Shown: positions 1 to 4,677 of the stretch, one piece after another | How positions within the stretch are numbered: position 1 is the first letter of the stretch | Layout: the number at the start of each line of letters is the position of its first letter | Source: an uncultured Clostridium sp. | Lineage (GTDB): Bacteria; Bacillota; Clostridia; TANB77; CAG-508 | NCBI GenBank assembly: GCA_950059165.1 | Contig: CATLUC010000071.1 | Span: forward strand, 1 to 8,552 | Direction: 5' to 3' | Length of the DNA stretch: 8,552 nt | The notes under the pieces: generated by a model | The model's database searches: none | What the model saw: only the letters and a program-made list of their open reading frames with translations | What the model was told of the DNA's origin: nothing | Made by a program: the position numbers and the translations under genes

Positions 1-1
1 C

Positions 2-83
2 CATAAAATTATTTTAGAAGTTCTTGAATTATGTCGGAAGCCGAGAAAATTTTGAAAAATATATAATACTGATTTTGTTTTAG
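2..83 (+). CDS. C-terminal tail of an unidentified protein, read through a +1 shift at CGG
   Basis: Only the end of this gene is in the window. From base 2 the frame reads HKIILEVLELC, then meets an in-phase CGG at 35-37. Read straight on, it stops at TGA (53-55) after five more codons. If the C at 35 is skipped, it continues GSRENFEKYIILILF and stops at TAG (81-83), 11 bp before the convergent end of the acyl-CoA synthetase gene. The shifted reading is supported by the minus-strand frame at the right edge of the window: I-x-L-E-x-x-x-x-C, then three residues, then E-N-x-x-K-Y, match with identical spacing in both. I do not recognise the family. The start and most of the protein are outside the window, so no function is proposed. 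The coding call rests on this one internal comparison and is moderate. Confidence 0.5.
34..38 (+). other. Candidate +1 frameshift site T-CGG-A (site 1)
   Basis: The codon TGT (32-34) is followed by CGG A. Dropping C35 makes the next codon GGA (Gly). Between the conserved Cys and Tyr codons this copy is exactly one base longer (31 nt) than the related right-edge copy (30 nt, 8519 down to 8490), which has no CGG. That one-base difference is direct internal evidence for an extra base here. Confidence 0.55.
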
Positions 84-94
84 AATTATTCATA

Positions 95-1832
95 TCATTT
101 TTCATCTTTTTTTATTTTCATATTATCCCCATAGCGTTTAATTTTTTGAGTTGTAGTTTTCTCAAACTCATTATCACGAATACCAAAACTCTTAATATGC
201 TTATAATTAGGTAGTTTTCTATTTACACTTGCAACAGTATCAGCAACAATTTTCCATAACTCTTCTTTAGTTGGAACAGAACCTTTTAAATATTCAGTAA
301 TTGCTTCAATATTAGGATAAATTTGAGCATTTATATAAGTTTCATCATCATCATCTTTGTGAATTCCCAAAACAAGAGCCTCTGAAATTAAAGGATTATC
401 ATTTAAGTAATATTCAACTTCTTCTGGATAAATATTTTTACCATTTTTTGTAACTATAACACTTTTACATCTACCAGTAATGTATAAATAGCCATTTTCA
501 TCAATTTTACCTAAATCTCCTGTATGAAACCAACCATCAATAATAGTTTCTTTAGTTTTTTGTTCATCTTCATAATAGCCAAGCATAACATTTGGACCTT
601 TGACCAAAATTTCTCCAACACCTTCATTATTTGGATTATCTATTTTATATTCAACATTTGGAATAGGAAGTCCGAGCTGCATCATCTTTTTGGAAAAAGT
701 CAGTATTTCCAGCAACTAAAGGGGAACATTCTGTTAATCCATAACCTTGCAAAGTCATAAGCTTTAAAGCTTTAAAATCTGCTACAATTTCTGGGTTAGC
801 GGCAGCTGCACCTACAATAAAAACACGAAGTCTTCCACCTAAAGTGTTTTTTACTTTGTTTCTTACAATTTTTTTAAGATAAAAAGGCAAATTGTAAAAT
901 GGATTTCCATCAAGGTTTTTATATTTTTCTGGTAAAGACTTATTCATATTTTTTACAATATTTTTATGAACATTTTCCAACAATAAAGGCACACATAAAA
1001 CAACTGATGGGTGGAATTCTCCTAGATTTTTAGTTATATAACGTAAGCCCTCACAGTGAGCTATACTTGCACCACTATAAATAGGCAATAAAAAACCTAA
1101 AGTACATTCATAAGTATGGTGTAATGGCAAAATAGAGAAAAATAAATCACTTCTTTTTACTTTAACAATACCATAAGTTGATAAAATATTAGAACAGATA
1201 TTTTTTTGTGATAAACAAACTCCTTTTGCACTTCCAGTAGTTCCAGAAGTAAAAAGCAAAATACGCATTTCATCTGGATTAATTTGAATTTTATCAAAAT
1301 CATCTTTTCCGTTTTCATAAAAAGCTTTACCAGCTAACAATAAGCTTTCAAAAGAAGTTGTATCTTTTTTATCAAAAGGTACAAAAACTGTATTTTGATT
1401 TTTTAATTTATGCCTGTTTTCTAAAATAATATCTAAATGTTTGCTGTCACCTAAAATACATACAGTTTCAGAAACATTCATAAAATTAATAACATCATCA
1501 TTATGTAGTTCTTTGTCAATAGGCACTACAACACCAACAATACTTGCTGCTAAGTAAGAAACACACCAATAATAGCTGTTTTTTCCAATAACAGCTATAC
1601 GTTTATTTAAAAATCCCTTTTCTAATAAACTTGTCCCAAGATGAACAATATCATTTTTAAACTCGGCATATGTAATAGAAATTATATTCCCATTTTCATC
1701 TTTAGTTTTAAAGGCAGTTCTTGAACGATAGATGTCGCAAGACCTGTACAACATATCTTTAAAATCTGTAACTTCTCCAGTTTTGTGATACTTTGTTTTT
1801 AGTTGTTCTGCTATTGAAATATTTTTTTTCAT
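95..1832 (-). CDS. Long-chain fatty acid--CoA ligase (AMP-forming), one gene in two frames
   Basis: This adenylate-forming enzyme activates fatty acids to acyl-CoA through an acyl-AMP intermediate. The N-terminal frame runs from ATG (1832-1830) to residue 386. The rest lies in the +1 frame, giving about 578 residues, normal for bacterial long-chain acyl-CoA synthetases. Visible motifs are the phosphate-binding loop LLFTSGTTGSAKGV (about 192-205), GYGLTECSP (363-371), GWFHTGDLG (433-441) with the ATP-ribose Asp at about 439, GR at 453-454, and a likely catalytic Lys in TTTQKIKR (about 563). The two halves are contiguous and neither repeats the other: ...QKDDAA then GLPIPNVEYKIDNP, the usual GLP join in this family. 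The only break is one extra C at CGG (674-672). A good RBS (AGGAGA, 1847-1842) lies 9 bp before the start. The gene follows the unknown membrane protein by 58 bp and is probably co-transcribed with it. The family is certain; the chain-length preference is not visible. Confidence 0.9.
671..675 (-). other. Candidate +1 frameshift site T-CGG-A (site 2)
   Basis: On the minus strand the codons GCA GCT (Ala385, Ala386) are followed by CGG A. Zero-frame reading gives RTSYSKC and a TGA stop. Skipping the C (base 674 on the plus strand) gives GGA CTT CCT, the conserved Gly-Leu-Pro of the acyl-CoA synthetase family. The total length of 1738 nt is 3n+1, as expected for a single extra base. Confidence 0.8.
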
Positions 1833-1890
1833 TTTTAAAAATCTCCTTTTTAATACAATTCACTAATTGATTTAAAAGTCTATATATTTT

Positions 1891-2691
1891 TTATTGGTAG
1901 CGATAAAATACAAAATTAGTATTTTTAGTTACATTTAAACTACCATCATAAATTGATTTACTATCATTTTCTAAAGGTATATCAATAAATACGCAAACTT
2001 TAAATTCTTCATCTAAATTATTGGTAATATATATATCAAAAGAAAGTTTACCATTAATTGTATCTAATCCAACATTACATCTTTTAAGAAGAGAACCATC
2101 ATATGTAATAGGTGTACTTGTATCTGTTATTGTATAATCTGTTTTGATATTTTGATTTACATAGCTAAGGGTAATTGGGTTAGCTAAATTATTATATAAA
2201 ACAGGAGTATCTAAATTAGCTTCATCTTCTGATGTAACTGTAAAATCAAAAGTTTCTGTTATTTCATTTTCTGGAGTAAAATCACTTTTTGCAAATTGGC
2301 TTAAAGGTTTAAAAAATAGTTTTGGTTCACCAACTTGTGGAGAAGATGAAATTTGAACATTTTTTATACAAACTTTTTTAAAAGTATTTTCTAATGTTTT
2401 TTCTTCTTTAGAGGAATTATTAATAAAAATTGCTATATCTGTGTATTGGTACAAATTTTCAATTGTAAAATTAGAAACAGAGCCAGTTTTATTTTTTGCA
2501 TCACAATTACTAAATAAAACAATTTTATTAACTTGAAAAACTGTTTTATCATTCTTATTCGCAAATGGTAAAATATCTTTTTCAAAATTCATTTTAATAA
2601 CGTATTTTTGAAATAGCAAGTAAGCCAACACAAAAACAACAATAAAAAGAATAAAAACAATTATAGTTAGTATCTTTTTTTTCTTGTCCAT
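1891..2691 (-). CDS. Unknown membrane-anchored extracellular protein
   Basis: A 266-residue protein I do not recognise. The N-terminus has a KKKK cluster (residues 3-6) followed by one hydrophobic segment (about 8-29), so the chain is probably anchored with its N-terminus inside and about 235 residues outside. There is no lipobox. The outside part is rich in Asn, Thr, Ser and alternating hydrophobics, with phrases such as SFDIYITNNLDEEFKVCVFIDI (described in part: SFDIYITNN then FKVCVFIDI) that look like beta-sandwich strands. It has four scattered Cys. A strong RBS (TCCTCC on the plus strand, 2697-2702) fixes the ATG at 2691-2689. It is the first gene of the minus-strand unit, with its own promoter, and precedes the acyl-CoA synthetase gene. 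No link between the two functions is visible. Confidence 0.8.
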   Translation of the reverse strand: MDKKKKILTIIVFILFIVVFVLAYLLFQKYVIKMNFEKDILPFANKNDKTVFQVNKIVLFSNCDAKNKTGSVSNFTIENLYQYTDIAIFINNSSKEEKTLENTFKKVCIKNVQISSSPQVGEPKLFFKPLSQFAKSDFTPENEITETFDFTVTSEDEANLDTPVLYNNLANPITLSYVNQNIKTDYTITDTSTPITYDGSLLKRCNVGLDTINGKLSFDIYITNNLDEEFKVCVFIDIPLENDSKSIYDGSLNVTKNTNFVFYRYQ

Positions 2692-2717
2692 AAATTTCCT
2701 CCTTTTAAATCCTATAT

Positions 2718-2746
2718 ATCATAGTACAAAAATCAAATAAAATCAA
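2718..2746 (-). promoter_or_regulatory. Sigma-A-type promoter for the minus-strand unit
   Basis: Read on the minus strand: -35 TTGATT (2746-2741), 17-bp spacer, -10 TATGAT (2723-2718). It lies about 27 bp before the start codon of the unknown membrane protein, with the RBS in between. It should drive that gene and, as no terminator is visible between them, the acyl-CoA synthetase gene as well. Confidence 0.65.
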
Positions 2747-2760
2747 GTAAAGTTTTTAAA

Positions 2761-2792
2761 TGACACATTTTAGACCTGTCCCTACTGTCTCA
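2761..2792. repeat. REP-like imperfect palindrome (TGACACA...TGTCTCA)
   Basis: A 32-bp element bounded by TGACACA (2761-2767) and TGTCTCA (2786-2792), imperfect inverted arms, enclosing GACCTGTCCC (2773-2782). Much less AT-rich than its surroundings. From general knowledge, short palindromes built on GTCCC/GGGAC and TGTCTCA ends are scattered in many clostridial genomes and often accompany IS200-like (REP-associated tyrosine) transposases. No transposase is present here. It sits between the two divergent promoters. Confidence 0.55.
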
Positions 2793-2815
2793 TTTTAAAA
2801 TTCCAAATTTATTCA

Positions 2816-2844
2816 TTGACAAAAAATTAGTAAAAAGGTAAAAT
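2816..2844 (+). promoter_or_regulatory. Sigma-A-type promoter for the wall hydrolase
   Basis: A consensus -35 TTGACA (2816-2821), a 17-bp spacer and a -10 TAAAAT (2839-2844). The short leader holds the RBS AGAGG (2863-2867), nine bases before the ATG at 2877. One of the best promoter matches in the window. Confidence 0.75.
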
Positions 2845-2876
2845 AATACTAGAATAAATTTAAGAGGTTATAAGTA

Positions 2877-4124
2877 ATGAATAAAAAAGCGAAAGATAAG
2901 GCCAAAAGGCAACAAAAAGTACAAATGAAAATTACGCTAAAAAATGTTATTACCTTTTTAGCTTTTGTTATTAGTGTATTATATCTAATTATATTTTATA
3001 ACTATTATTTTGGACAAAGTAGTGTTTATGCTTCAGGAACAATAGATTTAGCAAACACCAAAAATATAAAAATAAGTGGAGCTAAGAAAATAAATATAGA
3101 AGAAATTATTAATGAAAACCAGAAAAATGGACAAAAAGAGGAGTATTCAATTGAAGAAGCTACATTGGAATACATAACAAAATATAAGGATAATAATAAA
3201 TTACCAAAAGGTACTCTGCAAGTGGTTCAAGAGGGAAGAGAGGGTAAACAAGAAATCACAACAAAACGAATTTATCAAAATGGTGAACTAATAAATGAAG
3301 AACAAGTTGCTTGTAAAATAACTAAAGCTTCTGTAAATAAGATTGTAGAGGTTGGAACTGCTAATTATGAAAGTAATTACAAAGTAAAAGTAGGAGATAC
3401 CTTATATGTAACATCAGACAGGTTAACAGTTAGGCTAGAAGCAGAAGAACAATCACAGAAAATAGCAACATTAGCAAAAGATGATGAATTAAAATTATTA
3501 GAAATTAGAAATAATTGGTATAAAGTTGCAAGTGGTAGTACTATTGGTTATGTTAAGGCAGAAAGTACAACATATATTGATAATACACTAAAACAACAAG
3601 AAGTTGAAAATAAAAATACAAATAAGATAGAACCACTAAGTTTCGATATGGCTTTAAATAAGCCAAGTGGATTGTCTTTAGAACAATTTAAAAAAGTATT
3701 AAAAGATAGTAAAGATACAAATAAAATTTTTGAACAAAATGCTAAATATTTTTATTACATAGAACAACAATATAATATTAATGGGATTTTTGTAGCTTCT
3801 GTAGGAATTCATGAAAGTGGTTGGGGAAGTTCAAAAATTGCAAAAGATAAAAAGAATTTATTTGGATATGGTGCTTATGATTCAAACCCATATAATGGGG
3901 CATATAGTTTTTCTAGTTATTCAGAAAGCATAGACTTGCTTGCTAGGGTATTTGTAAAATATTATATAAATCCAAAAGGAACAGCTATATATGGTGGAGA
4001 AAAAGCACTTGGAACTTATTATAATGGACCAACACTAACAGGAATCAATAAAAAATATGCTACAGATAAGAATTGGGCTAATGGAGTTTTTGCTCATATG
4101 AAATATTTATACAATAAATTGTAA
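2877..4124 (+). CDS. Membrane-anchored G5 / SH3 / glucosaminidase peptidoglycan hydrolase
   Basis: A 415-residue cell-wall hydrolase expected to cut glycan strands outside the membrane. Order of parts: a very basic cytoplasmic tail (1-19), one membrane segment (about 22-44), a G5-like domain (about 90-160, with the typical KGTLQVVQEGREGKQEIT and final VNKIVEVGT phrases), a bacterial SH3 domain (about 172-234, LTVRLEAEEQSQKIATL ... WYKVASGSTIGYV), a short linker, and a C-terminal glucosaminidase domain (about 270-415, GH73/LytG-like). The likely catalytic Glu is E313 in GIHESGWGSS, followed by the family's KNLFGYGAYD. The membrane segment replaces a cleaved signal peptide, so the enzyme probably stays tethered. 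It is monocistronic by layout, with its own promoter before it and a new promoter after it. G5 and SH3 domains are known to bind wall polymers; the exact substrate is not shown. Confidence 0.92.
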   Translation: MNKKAKDKAKRQQKVQMKITLKNVITFLAFVISVLYLIIFYNYYFGQSSVYASGTIDLANTKNIKISGAKKINIEEIINENQKNGQKEEYSIEEATLEYITKYKDNNKLPKGTLQVVQEGREGKQEITTKRIYQNGELINEEQVACKITKASVNKIVEVGTANYESNYKVKVGDTLYVTSDRLTVRLEAEEQSQKIATLAKDDELKLLEIRNNWYKVASGSTIGYVKAESTTYIDNTLKQQEVENKNTNKIEPLSFDMALNKPSGLSLEQFKKVLKDSKDTNKIFEQNAKYFYYIEQQYNINGIFVASVGIHESGWGSSKIAKDKKNLFGYGAYDSNPYNGAYSFSSYSESIDLLARVFVKYYINPKGTAIYGGEKALGTYYNGPTLTGINKKYATDKNWANGVFAHMKYLYNKL

Positions 4125-4145
4125 AAAATTCTTGCTATTTTTTAC
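4121..4145 (+). terminator. Weak AT-only hairpin at the hydrolase stop codon
   Basis: A perfect 9-bp inverted repeat, GTAAAAAAT (4121-4129) and ATTTTTTAC (4137-4145), with a 7-nt loop. It includes the TAA stop of the hydrolase gene and is followed by ATTTTATTG. The stem has a single G-C pair, so termination would be weak. The loop and 3' arm also contain the -35 box of the next promoter, so this may be chance or only a partial terminator. Confidence 0.3.
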
Positions 4146-4160
4146 ATTTTATTGTATGAT
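4132..4160 (+). promoter_or_regulatory. Sigma-A-type promoter for the pilin-like/TadZ-like/GGDEF-like operon
   Basis: -35 TTGCTA (4132-4137), 17-bp spacer, -10 TATGAT (4155-4160). Transcription would begin near 4167, leaving a leader of about 100 nt before the ATG at 4267, long enough for an RNA control element. A second TATAAT (4168-4173) has no suitable -35 box. Confidence 0.6.
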
Positions 4161-4182
4161 ATTTAAGTATAATAAAAAAGCA

Positions 4183-4254
4183 AGACCTAAGAAAGGGGAA
4201 CAAAGTTAAAAAATTCAAATCTTTTTGAACTAAATTTGTGCTACCCTAGGAAGG
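4183..4254 (+). promoter_or_regulatory. Foldable leader RNA overlapping the ribosome binding site
   Basis: The untranslated leader can form nested pairings: CCTA (4186-4189) with TAGG (4247-4250), GGG (4196-4198) with CCC (4244-4246), ACAAAGTT (4200-4207) with AAC (4228-4230) and TTTGT (4235-4239) across a TAAA bulge, and AAAAA (4208-4212) with TTTTT (4222-4226) around a 9-nt loop. The outer helix pairs part of the AGGAAGG ribosome binding site (4248-4254), so folding could limit translation. I could not match it to a known riboswitch. GCAAGACC...GAAA...GGGAACAAAG faintly recalls the c-di-GMP-I aptamer, but the conserved ACGCAAAG core is not intact. No terminator-like U-run follows, so control would be translational, if it exists. 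Confidence 0.4.
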
Positions 4255-4266
4255 AATGAATCAAAT

Positions 4267-4674
4267 ATGAAAAAAGGAATAATAGTAATAACACTTATCA
4301 TGCTAATTATAGGAATATTTTTCATAGCTAATAAGTCATATGCAGAAGAAAAAGCAATTGATGACAAAACAGAAAGTAAAATAGTTGAAATTAAAGACAG
4401 TAACTTAAAATCACTAGAAGACTACAAAGTTAAATATGGTTCAGAAAGCTATGGGACAGTTGCATATATTTTAAACCTTGTACGTATTTATAGTATACCA
4501 ATATGCTTTTTAGGAATTGCTGTTGGAGCCATCCATCAATATGTAATTGGTATTAGAAAGTTAGACACATTAGAAAGAGGAATGGCGTTTATTGTAACTT
4601 GTGTAACACTTTTAATTATATGCCAAATTTTACCACTTGCATTTGCAATTTTTGTAAAATTTGGGAGGGGGTAA
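4267..4674 (+). CDS. Small secreted two-helix membrane protein, pilin-like
   Basis: A 135-residue protein. It starts with a signal peptide (MKKG, then a hydrophobic stretch to about residue 20, with a plausible cleavage at SYA-EE near 26-27). A short charged stretch (about 27-58) and two hydrophobic helices (about 65-90 and 105-131) follow, joined by a basic loop, GIRKLDTLERG. The plan of signal peptide plus two helices with a small basic loop is that of VirB2/TrbC-type and related type IV secretion pilins, but there is no sequence motif strong enough to prove it. It could also be a small membrane partner of the next protein. The gene ends three bases before the next start and its last codons contain that gene's RBS (GGGAGGGGG, 4663-4671), so translation is probably coupled. 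Its own RBS is AGGAAGG, 12 bases upstream, rather distant. Confidence 0.65.
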   Translation: MKKGIIVITLIMLIIGIFFIANKSYAEEKAIDDKTESKIVEIKDSNLKSLEDYKVKYGSESYGTVAYILNLVRIYSIPICFLGIAVGAIHQYVIGIRKLDTLERGMAFIVTCVTLLIICQILPLAFAIFVKFGRG

Positions 4675-4677
4675 CAA

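Noticed and set aside
95..715. A separate 206-residue acyl-CoA synthetase fragment with its own ATG at 715.
   Set aside because: Its first 14 residues overlap the upstream half in another frame and match nothing; homology starts at GLP, just after the CGG. There is no ribosome binding site before 715. It is the second half of one gene.
524..760. Plus-strand open frame of 78 codons opposite the acyl-CoA synthetase gene.
   Set aside because: It lies fully antisense to conserved motifs of the enzyme and has no start signals.
4178..4260. c-di-GMP-I riboswitch.
   Set aside because: GCAA, ACC...GAAA...GGGA and CAAAG are suggestive, but the ACGCAAAG core is altered, the second GGGTCTAA-like arm is absent, and the fold is one long hairpin in place of a three-way junction.
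4256..4270. A four-codon upstream ORF (ATG AAT CAA ATA TGA) overlapping the start of the pilin-like gene.
   Set aside because: Its ATG is only one base from the end of AGGAAGG, too close for normal initiation. A chance overlap is more likely, though the spacing to the real ATG is rather long.
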